Positions 17,125 to 25,894 of a stretch of DNA of 64,000 nt are shown piece by piece (positions within the stretch are counted from its first letter, which is position 1; each line of letters begins with the position of its first letter). The notes below the pieces were generated by a model that saw only the letters and a program-made list of their open reading frames with translations, was not told the origin of the DNA and ran no database searches. Source of the DNA: Acrocarpospora phusangensis (GTDB lineage Bacteria; Actinomycetota; Actinomycetes; Streptosporangiales; Streptosporangiaceae). The position numbers and the translations under genes are program-made. The stretch lies in the NCBI RefSeq assembly GCF_016862995.1, contig NZ_BOOA01000047.1, positions 1 through 64,000 of the forward strand, read 5' to 3'.

Positions 17125-18639
17125 CTGCTCGGCCAGGAACGCGTAGAGCGGCTCCACATGGCGGACCGGGTTGCGCCACACGGCCAGCAGGTCCTCCAGC
17201 AGGTGCCGCTCCGCGACCTGCTCGCCGTGCCGCCAGGAGCGGATCACCGGGTGCAGGAAGGCGCTCTCGTGGGCCATGTCGGGGGTCGGGTCGCGCTGGA
17301 TGGCGAACACGTCGCCGTAGTCCTGCCGCCCCCAGCGCAGCGTGATCGTGAACAGTTCGGCCTGGTCGCCGAAGCGCTCGACCGCGTAGTCCTCGGGCAG
17401 GTCCTGGTACTGCTGGATCTGCCCGCTGGCCCGGTCGATCACGTACGCGTCGCAGAGGTACTCGAACTGGGTCCACAGCGCGGAGCTCCAGTTGACCCGG
17501 TCGAGCATGGTCGCGCCGAGTTTCTCGTGGTCCAGCGGGATGACCTGGCGTTCCAGCGGGGTGTCCTCGTAGCGCTCGGCGAGCAGGGCGGTCATCGTGC
17601 GCAGGTTGTAGCGGAAGCCGTCGATGAACGCCGAGGACGCCCGTTTGAGGTCGCGGGCCTGCATGAGGGTGCCCGCGAAGTAGAGGCCGTCCACGTTGGC
17701 CGACTGCCAGTCGGGCCGGATCGCGGGGATGCGCTTGTTGGGGGCGAGGTCGGGCAGGCAGGACTCGTCGAAGATGCTCCGGTCCATGGTGAAGCCGGTG
17801 CAGCGGATGACCGAGTCGTACTCCAGGAGGGCCTGCTCGCCGTTGGCCAGGGTGTACGTGATGGCGGCCTTGAAATTGTCGCCCTCGCGCCAGATGCGGT
17901 TGATGTCGCATTCGAGCACGCCGTGCAGGGTCTTGAACCAGTAGCTGTCGAGGAACGCGCCGTACTGTCCGCGCACGTCGCCGGGGTGTTTGGTGTGCCA
18001 GGCCAGGCGTACGCCGTGCGGGCTGGCCAGATGCACGATGGCGGCGTGCGGCAGGATGGCCTGCGCGGTCTCGAAGGCCGAGTTGCCCTTGCCGATGACG
18101 AGCACGCGCTGGCCCGCGTACGCGGAGCCGTCGACTTCCATGTCCTCGTAGCCGGTTGCCAGCTCGATGCCCGGAATATCCGGAATATTGGGACCGCCCC
18201 AGCCGGTGGCCACGATCACACACTCCGCCTCGTACGTCTTCGCGGGCGTGTGCACCAGGAATCGGCCGTCGACTTTCTCAATTCGGTCGACCGGAGTCAT
18301 GAAACTTACATTGAGTTCGTGCTCCCGCTGGAAGTCCGCGAGATACCGGACGAGGTCGTCCGCGGCCGGCAGGTACTCGCTCGAATAGCGCGGGAACATC
18401 AGGTCCGGCGAGTCGTTGAGAAGCGAGTTCCAGTCCCAGCGGAGCTTGATCTCCGGCTCGTCCTCGACCGTGTGCACCTTGTTGAGCGAGATCAGCCGGC
18501 GGTGCCGGGGGAACTCCTTGAAGAAGGCGCCGGGAGCCTCCGTACGTTCGAGGGTGACGTAGTCGGCTCCGGCGCGTTTGAGGTAGTAGCTGAGCTGCAG
18601 GCCGGCGGGACCGGCGCCGATGATGAGGTACCGGGGCAT
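17113..18639 (-). CDS. FAD/NAD(P)-dependent flavoprotein (FMO/FOXRED-like), last gene of an AhpD cassette
   Basis: The 508-residue protein has an FAD Rossmann motif at the N-terminus (GAGPAGLQL, residues 8-16), an NAD(P) motif GKGNSAFE near 175 and the ATGWGGPNIPDIPG passage typical of flavin monooxygenases of the Pyr_redox_3 type. The C-terminal 150 residues (from about DRVNWSSALW) are an extra domain resembling FOXRED2-like proteins. The ATG overlaps the stop of the AhpD-like gene (TGATG), so translation is coupled. The substrate is unknown. Context suggests work on a peroxide or a small redox-active metabolite together with the two AhpD-like proteins. Confidence 0.82.
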   Translation of the reverse strand: MPRYLIIGAGPAGLQLSYYLKRAGADYVTLERTEAPGAFFKEFPRHRRLISLNKVHTVEDEPEIKLRWDWNSLLNDSPDLMFPRYSSEYLPAADDLVRYLADFQREHELNVSFMTPVDRIEKVDGRFLVHTPAKTYEAECVIVATGWGGPNIPDIPGIELATGYEDMEVDGSAYAGQRVLVIGKGNSAFETAQAILPHAAIVHLASPHGVRLAWHTKHPGDVRGQYGAFLDSYWFKTLHGVLECDINRIWREGDNFKAAITYTLANGEQALLEYDSVIRCTGFTMDRSIFDESCLPDLAPNKRIPAIRPDWQSANVDGLYFAGTLMQARDLKRASSAFIDGFRYNLRTMTALLAERYEDTPLERQVIPLDHEKLGATMLDRVNWSSALWTQFEYLCDAYVIDRASGQIQQYQDLPEDYAVERFGDQAELFTITLRWGRQDYGDVFAIQRDPTPDMAHESAFLHPVIRSWRHGEQVAERHLLEDLLAVWRNPVRHVEPLYAFLAEQLAR

Positions 18640-19181
18640 CAGACCTCGTCCCGGATGTATCCGGCGGCCACGATGAACTGGGCCATCACCGCGTAGTCGG
18701 CCGGGTTGTCCGGGGTCAGCGCGGCCAGGCCGTCCACGTACCGGTTGTACATGCAGAAGGCCGCCGCGATCAGGACCGCGTCGTGGATCTCGACGTCGGT
18801 CGCGCCCGCTTCCCTGGCGGCGGCGATGTGCTCCTCGCCGACCTTCCTGCCGCTCTCCTGGACCGCCCCGGCGATCGTCAGCAACGCCCTGAGCTTGGCC
18901 GAGACGGGGGCCGCGCCCAGGTCGGCGCGGACCTGCTCGACCAGGTCCATGCCCTCGGGCAGTTGGGCGGCGGCGAACGCGGCGTGCGAGTTGTAGCAGA
19001 ACCGGCAGTCGTTCAGCGAGGAGACGTACGCCGCGATCAGCTCCCGGTCGCCGCGCGGCAGCGAGTTCTCGCCGCGCAGGAGCACTTCGGCGAGCGCGCT
19101 CATCGGTCGAGCGGTCTCCGGCCGGTAATCGAACAGGCCGATGATTCCCGGTGCTTCGTTCCCCAGCTTAATGTGCGGCAT
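18639..19181 (-). CDS. AhpD-like / carboxymuconolactone decarboxylase-family protein 1
   Basis: The 180-residue helical protein has the AhpD active-site motif CRFCYNSH (about residues 49-56), with both cysteines and the histidine needed for peroxidase or disulfide chemistry. It starts MPHIKLGNEAPGI; the ATG at 19181 has AGGAG upstream, so the longer GTG start at 19217 is rejected. It is a close sequence relative of the next gene to the right and lies in the same direction, with the flavoprotein gene coupled downstream. The partner of such proteins elsewhere is a peroxiredoxin or a lipoyl protein; none is seen here. Confidence 0.86.
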   Translation of the reverse strand: MPHIKLGNEAPGIIGLFDYRPETARPMSALAEVLLRGENSLPRGDRELIAAYVSSLNDCRFCYNSHAAFAAAQLPEGMDLVEQVRADLGAAPVSAKLRALLTIAGAVQESGRKVGEEHIAAAREAGATDVEIHDAVLIAAAFCMYNRYVDGLAALTPDNPADYAVMAQFIVAAGYIRDEV

Positions 19182-19278
19182 CAACACTCCTAGGCGATCA
19201 GACGTGGCCTCCACCACGCAGGGTGGGTGATCGCCCCGTACCGGTCAAGCCCGGCGGTTTTATGCCGCAAATTGCGTA

Positions 19279-19833
19279 CTATCCCAAACGTAGCGAATCG
19301 GCCAATACGGCCAAATACCCGTCGGTACGCTGGGCGCGGGCCGCGTAAACCGCCGGGTCGTCGGGCGCGAAAGTGTCCAACCCGTCGACGTAACGGTTGA
19401 ACATGCAGAAGGCCGCCGCGATCAGCACGGTGTCGTGGATCTCGATGTCCGTGGCGCCGGCCTCCCTGGCCGTCGTGATGTGCTGCTCGGAGACCTTCTG
19501 GCCGGACTCCTGCACGGCCCCGGCGATCCCCAGCAGCGCCTTGAGCTTGTCGGAGATCGGCGCCCTGGCCACGTCCGCGCGGACCTTCTCCACCAGCACC
19601 AGGTCCTCCCCCAGCTGCACGGCCGCGATGGCCGCGTGGGTGGAGTAGCAGAATCGGCACGCGTTCAGCGCCGACACGTACGCACCGATCAACTCGCGCT
19701 CGCCGCGGGAGAGCGTGCTCTCCCCGCACAGCAGCACTTCCGCCAGCTCGTTCAGTGGCAGGGCCGTCTCCGGCCGGAACCTGAACAGCCCCCGAATGCC
19801 AGGCTCATCAGAGTTGAGGGTGATGTGTGGCAT
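19279..19833 (-). CDS. AhpD-like / carboxymuconolactone decarboxylase-family protein 2
   Basis: The 184-residue protein is a tandem paralogue of the preceding AhpD-like gene: both begin MPHI, have GxRGL or GIIGL followed by RPETA, the motif CRFCYSTH here, and the GAVQESGxKVxEEH-like helix. The catalytic cysteines and histidine are intact. The ATG at 19833 has GGAGGAGG 7 nt upstream. A 97-bp gap separates the two copies. This is probably the first gene of the three-gene cassette ending with the flavoprotein. Duplication followed by divergence suggests a hetero-oligomer or two substrates, which is inference. Confidence 0.86.
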   Translation of the reverse strand: MPHITLNSDEPGIRGLFRFRPETALPLNELAEVLLCGESTLSRGERELIGAYVSALNACRFCYSTHAAIAAVQLGEDLVLVEKVRADVARAPISDKLKALLGIAGAVQESGQKVSEQHITTAREAGATDIEIHDTVLIAAAFCMFNRYVDGLDTFAPDDPAVYAARAQRTDGYLAVLADSLRLG

Positions 19834-19915
19834 GAACGCCTCCTCCGCAGACGAAATCATGTGACTTGACCAGATTCGCCCGGCGCAATCTTCGCCGCAT
19901 CTCCGGAATTGCGCG

Positions 19916-21682
19916 CTATTCCGCCCGCAATGCCTGACCCAGGTTGCGGTGCCCGGCGTGCCGTCCCGGGCCGGTCGCCAGCAGCGCCGTGATCAGCAGG
20001 GCCAGCGGCGCGATCAGGATGAGCGTCCACGGCGACGTGGGCGGGTGGTACTGCACCGGCATGATCCCGGCGGCGGCCCGCCACAGGATGCGACCGAGCG
20101 CCATGCCCAGCGGCACACCGGCCAGCAGGCCGAGCAGGGTGATCGCGCAGGCCTGGGTGACGACCACCAGGCGGCACTGGCCGCGGGTCATCCCGAGCGC
20201 GCGCAGCACCGCCAGATCGTGGCCGCGCCTGCGCACGGCGGTGATCAGGGCGTGGCCGACCGCGCCGACCGCGAGCAGGGCCAGGAAGCCGCCCAGCACC
20301 AGCGGCAGCACCTGGACGTGCCTGATCTCGCCGAACTGGCGGGGCACGACCGGCGTGAAGATCAGCAGGCCGCCGCCCAGCCGCTGCCGCAGCCGGTTCG
20401 CGACCGCGTCCCGGTCGGCCCCCGCGCGCAGCGCGAGCAGGCTCCCGTGCTCCTTGAAACCGGAGAACAGCACGTCGTAGCCGTCCGAGGTGACCCAGGC
20501 GCCGGACTCGTACCCCCGGGTGGAGGTCTCCACGCCGAAGCCGATGCCGGTCACCGTCAGCTCGCGGGCGGCCAGGTCGCCGCCGAGCGTGACCGTGCCG
20601 CCCACGGCCGCGCCGAGCTGCCGCGCGCTGGCCGGGGCCAGCACGACCTCCTCCGCGACGGCGGGCGGGCGGCCTTCGGTGAGCACCAGCGGGACCGCCT
20701 CGCCGACCGGGTCGAAGCTGTGCGTGAGCACGGTGAGCCGCCCGATCCTGCCCGCCCCGATCCGCAGGTCCGTCGCCCCGGTCACGTCGGGGTCCTCGGC
20801 CAGCGCCGACAGCACGGGCCGGGGCGGCTGGAAGTCCCGCCCGTCGGAGCCGAAGATCGCCATCAGCTGGTAGTTCTGCCCGAACCTGGCCGGGTTCCCG
20901 GCGGCGTCCGCGACCCCGGCCGAGAAGGTGAACGCGGCCAGCACGCCGAGCACGCCGGTCACCGCGCCGACCAGGGCGGGCCGCACCGGCACCGCGTACC
21001 GGCCGCGTCCCGGCTCCAGCGCGAACCTGGTTCCGACGACCACGCCCACCGGGAGCCCGAGCGCGCTCATCGCGCCCACCACCGCCGACCGCCGTCCCGG
21101 CCGCGTACGCCCCGGGGCGGCCAGGCCCACCCACGCCGACACCGCGGCCGCGCCCGCCGCCAGCGCCGGAGTGAGCACCAGGCCGGCGCCGAGCACCAGC
21201 CAGTCCACGTCCACGCCCGGAGCCGGCTCGTGGTCCGCCGCCACGCCGAACGGCATCCACGAGGACGCGGCCACGGCCAGCCCGGCGGCGGCGATCGAGC
21301 CCGCCAGGGTGGCCACGGCCGGGGCGAGCGCGCTCAGCCCCGTGCCCTGGCGGCGGGTGAGGCCCAGCGCCACCAGAGCGCGCAGTTCCGCGGCGCCGGC
21401 GGAGGCGTACCGGATGACGGCCTGGCCGATCAGGACGACGGCGGCCAGCAGGGCGGCGAGGCCGAAGGCGGCCAGGCAGGCGGACTCGATGGTGGCCATC
21501 GCGGCCCTGCCGGCGGGGACGACGGCGAGCAGCCGGTCCGCCACGCCGTCGCCGCGCCGGGCCCCCGCCAGCGACGTCAGCACGGTCGCCCCCGCGAACG
21601 CCACCAGCAGGCCCAGCACCAGCAGCGTTCGGCGGCGCCTGCCCAGTTCGAGGCGCAGCCAGAGCGCGGCAACCGGAATCAC
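19916..21682 (-). CDS. FtsX-like ABC permease lacking the first extracellular domain
   Basis: The 588-residue membrane protein belongs to the FtsX/MacB permease type. Its first helix (LLVLGLLVAFAGATVLTSLAGARR) is followed after about 25 residues by the next helices (SACLAAFGLAALLAAVVLIGQ), so the large extracellular domain that normally separates them is missing. The second half is complete: an extracellular domain (about 255-450) and three last helices with ALGMTRGQ. Relatives have about 830-850 residues with two such domains. No ATPase gene is adjacent on either side, so a partner must be encoded elsewhere or the gene is a decaying copy. The frame is open throughout. Confidence 0.78.
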   Translation of the reverse strand: MIPVAALWLRLELGRRRRTLLVLGLLVAFAGATVLTSLAGARRGDGVADRLLAVVPAGRAAMATIESACLAAFGLAALLAAVVLIGQAVIRYASAGAAELRALVALGLTRRQGTGLSALAPAVATLAGSIAAAGLAVAASSWMPFGVAADHEPAPGVDVDWLVLGAGLVLTPALAAGAAAVSAWVGLAAPGRTRPGRRSAVVGAMSALGLPVGVVVGTRFALEPGRGRYAVPVRPALVGAVTGVLGVLAAFTFSAGVADAAGNPARFGQNYQLMAIFGSDGRDFQPPRPVLSALAEDPDVTGATDLRIGAGRIGRLTVLTHSFDPVGEAVPLVLTEGRPPAVAEEVVLAPASARQLGAAVGGTVTLGGDLAARELTVTGIGFGVETSTRGYESGAWVTSDGYDVLFSGFKEHGSLLALRAGADRDAVANRLRQRLGGGLLIFTPVVPRQFGEIRHVQVLPLVLGGFLALLAVGAVGHALITAVRRRGHDLAVLRALGMTRGQCRLVVVTQACAITLLGLLAGVPLGMALGRILWRAAAGIMPVQYHPPTSPWTLILIAPLALLITALLATGPGRHAGHRNLGQALRAE

Positions 21683-21723
21683 GCCGCCAGTCTCGGCCGG
21701 GGCGGCCGGCCCCGGGCAGGGTG

Positions 21724-22536
21724 TTAGCCCGCGGGAAAGCCCGCGAACAGGTCCTCTTCCTGGTCAGGGGCGTCGATCCGGCAGCGGACCCGGACGAAGG
21801 ACTCGTGGCCGAGCGCCACCTGCTGGGCCTGGTCCGGCATCTGCAGGAGCCAGATGTTCTCGCCCTGGCTGGCATGCGCGCGCAGCGCCTTGATCTTCCT
21901 GTCCACGTACGGCGTGACGTCCACGACGCTGGTGATGAGCTCGTCCGGGGTGCCGAAGTCGGCGGGCGGCTCGAAGCCCAGCTCCACGCCCGTGGAGCGC
22001 AGATAGTCCACCATCGCCCTGACCCGGGCCCGGGGCACGGCGGTGTAATAGAGCTTGTCCGGAATGCCGGTCGCCTCGGTGGCGGCCACCGCGATGCGGT
22101 GCGCCTGGATGTGGTCCGGGTGTCCGTAGCCGCCGCCCTCGTCGTAGGTCACCACGACGTGCGGCCGGTAACGCTCCATCAGCGCGGCCAGCTTGGCGGT
22201 GGACTCCTCGATGGGGATGTTCCAGAACGCCCGCGGGTCGTTGTTGGTCTCCCAGCCGACCATGCCGGAGTCGCGGTAGCCGAGCAGCTCCACGTCGGTG
22301 ACGCCCAGGTGGGCGACCGACGCCTGCAGCTCGGCCAGCCGCCGCTCGGCCACGGCCTCGCCGTCGTGGCCGTCGTCGCCCGGCTTCACGCCCCCGGGCC
22401 CGTCACCCGCCTCCCCGTTGGTGCAGGTCACCAGGACGGTACGGAAGCCCGCCTCGGTGTAGCGCGCCAGGATCCCGCCGGTGCTGATCACCTCGTCGTC
22501 GGGGTGGGCGTGCACGGCCATCAGCGTCAGCTCCAT
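21724..22536 (-). CDS. PIG-L/LmbE-family zinc deacetylase (Mca/MshB-like)
   Basis: The 270-residue protein has the zinc-binding AHPDDE motif at residues 9-14 and the second metal region GGGYGHPDHIQAH (about 133-145). The family removes acyl groups from N-acetylated sugars; in actinobacteria its members include MshB and the mycothiol S-conjugate amidase Mca. Sequence and length fit the family, but I cannot tell whether this is Mca, MshB or another deacetylase. TAGGGT lies 6 nt before the ATG, so the transcript may be leaderless. It is separated from the DUF2156 gene by 14 bp on the same strand. Confidence 0.85.
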   Translation of the reverse strand: MELTLMAVHAHPDDEVISTGGILARYTEAGFRTVLVTCTNGEAGDGPGGVKPGDDGHDGEAVAERRLAELQASVAHLGVTDVELLGYRDSGMVGWETNNDPRAFWNIPIEESTAKLAALMERYRPHVVVTYDEGGGYGHPDHIQAHRIAVAATEATGIPDKLYYTAVPRARVRAMVDYLRSTGVELGFEPPADFGTPDELITSVVDVTPYVDRKIKALRAHASQGENIWLLQMPDQAQQVALGHESFVRVRCRIDAPDQEEDLFAGFPAG

Positions 22537-22550
22537 CCGCCCACCCTAAG

Positions 22551-24263
22551 TCACGGCTGGCCGCGCCGCAGGAGCTGAGGCAGGCTCGGCGGGCGCAGGA
22601 ATCCCTCCGCGACGGCGGACGCGATGCCCACTTTCACGAGGTCCCTGGTATCCCCGTACGCGAGGAATCGGGGCACCCATTCGGGGTGGTATTTCACGTT
22701 GGCCCGGTAGAGCGACTCCAGCTGCCACCAGCGGGACAGGAACAGCAGCAGCTTGCGCCAGGCGCGGATCACCGGGCCCGCGCCGATCCTGGCGCCCTCC
22801 TCGAAGGCGGAGCGGAAGACGGCGAAGTTGAGCGAGACGCGGTCCACGCCGAGGCCGGGCGCGGCGGCGACCAGACCGGCGACCATGAACTCCATCAGGC
22901 CGTTCTCGGCGGACCTGTCGCGGCGCATCAGGTCCAGCGACAGGCAGGTGCTGCCCCACGGCACGAACGACAGCAGGGCCGCCTCGTCGCCGTCCGCCCG
23001 CAGCGCCTCCACCAGCACGCACTGGCCGTCGCGCGGGTCGCCGAGGCGGCCGAGGGCCATCGAGAAGCCGCGTTCGGTCTCGGTGTCGCGCCAGGCCTCG
23101 GCGCGGTCGATGATGGCGCGCATCTCGTCCGGGCTCAGGTCGGCGTGGCGGCGGATGCGCAGGGTGTATCCGGCGCGTTCGACCCGGTTGACGGCCTGGC
23201 GTACGCCGCGCATCTCCCGGCCGGACAGGGTGAACGAGCGCACGTCGATGACCGCCTCGTCGCCGAGTTCCAGGACCTTCAGGCCGCCCCGCTGGTAGGC
23301 GCGGGCGCCGTCCTCGCTGGCGCCGATGGCGGCGGGCGTCCAGCCGTACGCGGCGGCCTGGTCGGTCCAGGCGCGGATCGCGTGGTCCCACGCCTCGGGG
23401 TCGCCCACCGGGTCGCCGCCGGCCAGGCTGACGCCGTTGACGACGCGGTAGGAGACGGCCGCCTTGCCGCTGGGCGAGAAGATCACGCTCCGGTCCCTGC
23501 GGGTCGCGAAGTACGCCAGGGAGTCGCGCTCGCCCATGAGCCGCCGGACCCGCTCCTCGTCCTCGTCGGCCAGCACGGCCTTGGCCCGCTGCGACCGGAA
23601 CAGCACCGCGAAGGAGATGATCAGCGCGCTCGCGCTCATCAGCCCGATCAGGAACGACACCCACGTGGGCGGATGTCCCTGTCCTGGGACGTCGATCACC
23701 CCGCCGAGGGTGTGGCTCAGCGTCCACAGCGTCCGCAGGTGCGGCGGCATGGTCCCGTCGAACGCGGTCACCAGCGGGTACGCGATGACGAACACGACGA
23801 GCAGCAGACCGGCCAGGGTCAGCGCCGCCTTGCGGCCCGAGGCGGGCTGCACCCGGGCGTAGAACTCCGGCCTGGACCAGACCATCAGCGCCAGCAGCAG
23901 GACCACCACGACCAGGCTGAACACCGTCTCGGCCAGGACCAGCGCGCCGCCCGCGACCGTGCCGCGCGGCGCCGAGACCTGCACCAGGATGCCCGCGACG
24001 CTGAGCACCAGGGAGATCCCGAGCACGATCACGACCACCTGCCAGGCGACCCGCTTGCGCCGCGCCAGCGCCCCGGCCAGCAGCGCGGTGAACGCCGCGT
24101 ACGCGAGATTGGGCGCGATCGGGAACAGCCAGCTGTCCACGAACCCGGTCAGCCCGGACAGCAGCCGCCGCAGTGGCGGGATCAACGCGATCACCGTCGA
24201 ATAGACCGCCAGCACCGTCAAGAAAATCGACAGGATCCGCGGCACACGCGAACGCCCAGGCAT
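22551..24263 (-). CDS. MprF/LysX-like membrane protein with phosphatidylglycerol lysyltransferase-type domain (DUF2156)
   Basis: The 570-residue protein has about seven membrane helices in the first 240 residues, then a cytoplasmic DUF2156 domain (about 255-550) related to the aminoacyl-phosphatidylglycerol transferase part of MprF. Recognisable segments are KAAVSYRVVNGVSLAGGDPVGD, RAYQRGGLKVLELGDEAVID and KYHPEWVPRFLAY. Such proteins transfer lysine or another group to membrane lipid and change resistance to cationic peptides. Unlike mycobacterial LysX, no lysyl-tRNA synthetase domain is fused. The ATG has GGGGGGAG upstream. The acyl group donor is unknown. Confidence 0.82.
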   Translation of the reverse strand: MPGRSRVPRILSIFLTVLAVYSTVIALIPPLRRLLSGLTGFVDSWLFPIAPNLAYAAFTALLAGALARRKRVAWQVVVIVLGISLVLSVAGILVQVSAPRGTVAGGALVLAETVFSLVVVVLLLALMVWSRPEFYARVQPASGRKAALTLAGLLLVVFVIAYPLVTAFDGTMPPHLRTLWTLSHTLGGVIDVPGQGHPPTWVSFLIGLMSASALIISFAVLFRSQRAKAVLADEDEERVRRLMGERDSLAYFATRRDRSVIFSPSGKAAVSYRVVNGVSLAGGDPVGDPEAWDHAIRAWTDQAAAYGWTPAAIGASEDGARAYQRGGLKVLELGDEAVIDVRSFTLSGREMRGVRQAVNRVERAGYTLRIRRHADLSPDEMRAIIDRAEAWRDTETERGFSMALGRLGDPRDGQCVLVEALRADGDEAALLSFVPWGSTCLSLDLMRRDRSAENGLMEFMVAGLVAAAPGLGVDRVSLNFAVFRSAFEEGARIGAGPVIRAWRKLLLFLSRWWQLESLYRANVKYHPEWVPRFLAYGDTRDLVKVGIASAVAEGFLRPPSLPQLLRRGQP

Positions 24264-24365
24264 CCGTTCTCCCCCCGGGGACCAACGCTACGCAGGTCGT
24301 ACGGGAGATGGTGCAGGCCGGACGATCATTTCGTAGGCTTGACCAAACGAGGGGAGATGGTTGGA

Positions 24366-24851
24366 ATGTTCGCCCTGACGGTAATCGCGGCGTTCGCCAC
24401 GCTGGTCCTCACCGGCTGGATCGCCGGGGTCTTCTACGCGTACTCGGTCTCGGTGATGTGGGGCCTGGACGCGGCCGGCCCGGAACACGCCGTCCCCGTG
24501 ATGCGCCAGATCAACGCCAAGATCCAGAACCCGGTGTTCTTCCTGTCCTTCCTCGGCACGATCCCGGCGGGCATCCTGACCGGTGTGCTCCTGCTGCTCG
24601 ACGGCCAGACCCGGCCGGGACTGCTCTTCCTGGCTTCCACCGCGGTCTACCTGGCGGGCACGTTCATCCCGACGATCGCCGTGAACATCCCGCTGAACAA
24701 CGCCATCGACCGCTCCACCGCCCCCGACGCCGAGGCCTGGGCCGCCTTCTACCCCCGCTGGACCCGGTGGAACCACGGCCGTACGGTGTTCAGCGGCCTG
24801 AGCCTGCTCGTCGCCGGGATCGCCCTGGCCACCTGGGCCTCCTCCTGGTGA
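24366..24851 (+). CDS. DUF1772-family membrane protein (anthrone oxygenase-like)
   Basis: The 161-residue protein has four hydrophobic segments and the DUF1772 pattern: GVFYAYSVSVMWGL near the start, QINAKIQNPVFFLSFLG in the middle, and NIPLNNAIDR followed later by FYPRWTRWNHGRTVFS. The family includes cofactor-free anthrone oxygenases, but most members in actinomycetes have no known role. ATG 24366 is chosen because GGGGAG lies 9 nt upstream; ATG 24357 would be too close to that site. It is a single gene divergent from the DUF2156 gene. Confidence 0.8.
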   Translation: MFALTVIAAFATLVLTGWIAGVFYAYSVSVMWGLDAAGPEHAVPVMRQINAKIQNPVFFLSFLGTIPAGILTGVLLLLDGQTRPGLLFLASTAVYLAGTFIPTIAVNIPLNNAIDRSTAPDAEAWAAFYPRWTRWNHGRTVFSGLSLLVAGIALATWASSW

Positions 24852-24867
24852 GACCTATGCTGGGTGG

Positions 24868-25083
24868 GTGCGCGAGACCTTCACCCTGGCATCGGACTAC
24901 ATCGCCCTCTGCGACCTGCTCAAATACTGCGCCGTCACGGAGAGCGGCGGCGAGGCCAAACACTTCATCGCCGAGGGCAACGTGCTCGTGGACGGCGAGG
25001 TCGAGTTCCGCAAACGCCGCAAGGTCCGGGACGGCATGGTCGTGAGCGGGGACGGCTTCGAGATCCGGGTGGTGGCCGGCTAG
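24868..25083 (+). CDS. S4-domain RNA-binding protein (YbcJ-like)
   Basis: The 71-residue protein is a single S4 RNA-binding domain: DYIALCDLLKYCAVTESGGEAK, FIAEGNVLVDGE and FRKRRKVRDGMVV match the fold found in YbcJ/RlbA-type proteins that bind structured RNA, often ribosomal. The GTG start has TATGCT ending 6 nt upstream, so it looks leaderless. The final 4 bp overlap the convergent fluC stop. Target RNA is unknown. Confidence 0.85.
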   Translation: MRETFTLASDYIALCDLLKYCAVTESGGEAKHFIAEGNVLVDGEVEFRKRRKVRDGMVVSGDGFEIRVVAG

Positions 25084-25436
25084 ACCGCCTGGGCCACCAT
25101 CAGGCCCAGCGTGGCCGCCCCGAGCCCGATCAGCACGCTGGCGCCGAGGTTGGCGGCGGCGTACCCCCGGGAGCCCTCCTGGACCAGGCGCACGGTCTCG
25201 TAGCTGAAGGTCGAGTAGGTGGTGAGCGCGCCGCAGAAACCGGTGCCGAGCAGCGCGGACACCGGTCCAGGGACGGGCAGGCCGACCAGGAGGCCGAGCA
25301 CGAAGGAGCCGGCCGCGTTGACCGTCAGGGTCCCCCACGGGAAGACCGAGTCGTGGCGCGACTGGATGTACCGGTCGGTCAGGTAGCGCAGCGGCGCGCC
25401 CACCGCGGCGCCGAGCGCCACCAGCAGCACGGTCAT
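25080..25436 (-). CDS. crcB: FluC/CrcB fluoride channel, second copy
   Basis: The 118-residue protein has four membrane helices and the Fluc signature GTGFCGALTTYSTFSYE (about 68-84), with the asparagine of TVNAAGSFVLG. Fluc channels export fluoride as dimers; in many bacteria two different subunits form a heterodimer. The ATG overlaps the stop of the other fluC gene in ATGA, so the two are translated together. They follow manA in the mannan operon with no gap larger than 16 bp. No fluoride riboswitch is visible in front of the pair. Confidence 0.93.
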   Translation of the reverse strand: MTVLLVALGAAVGAPLRYLTDRYIQSRHDSVFPWGTLTVNAAGSFVLGLLVGLPVPGPVSALLGTGFCGALTTYSTFSYETVRLVQEGSRGYAAANLGASVLIGLGAATLGLMVAQAV

Positions 25437-25879
25437 CGCAGGACCCAGCTCGTCACGGCCATGCCCGCCCAGGCCGCCAGCACCGCCGCGACCAGCGTGC
25501 CCGCCAGGTAGGCGAGCGCGACGTGCGCGGACCCGGCGGTCATCGCCTGGTGGATGTCCAGGACGTAGGTGGAGAAGGTGGTGTACCCGCCCAGTACCCC
25601 CACGCCGAGGAAGGGGCGCAGCAGCCTGCCCGTCCACACCTCGGTGACCAGCACCATCAGGATCCCGATCAGCAGGCACCCGGACACGTTCACCAGGAAC
25701 GTGGACCAGGGGAAGCCGCCCGGCGGGTGCGGGATCGCCGTGGCGACGCCGTACCGGGCTAGGGCCCCGAGCACGCCGCCCGCCGCGATGGCGGCCAGCA
25801 CCGGGTACGGCGACGGGCTCAGCTCGGCGCGTTCCGCCGGAACGTGCAGGTCGATGTCGGGGTCGATGGGCTCACGCAT
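25433..25879 (-). CDS. crcB: FluC/CrcB fluoride channel, first copy
   Basis: The 148-residue protein has a 25-30 residue polar N-terminal extension (MREPIDPDIDLHVP) and then four helices with FLVNVSGCLLIG and GVGVLGGYTTFSTYVLD, the Fluc signature. The extension is longer than in most members. It probably pairs with the next gene as a heterodimer. The gene begins 15 bp after the manA stop and so seems to be transcribed with the mannan operon. ATG 25879 is preferred; GTG 25885 adds two residues. Confidence 0.92.
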   Translation of the reverse strand: MREPIDPDIDLHVPAERAELSPSPYPVLAAIAAGGVLGALARYGVATAIPHPPGGFPWSTFLVNVSGCLLIGILMVLVTEVWTGRLLRPFLGVGVLGGYTTFSTYVLDIHQAMTAGSAHVALAYLAGTLVAAVLAAWAGMAVTSWVLR

Positions 25880-25894
25880 GACCACCCAGCTTCG

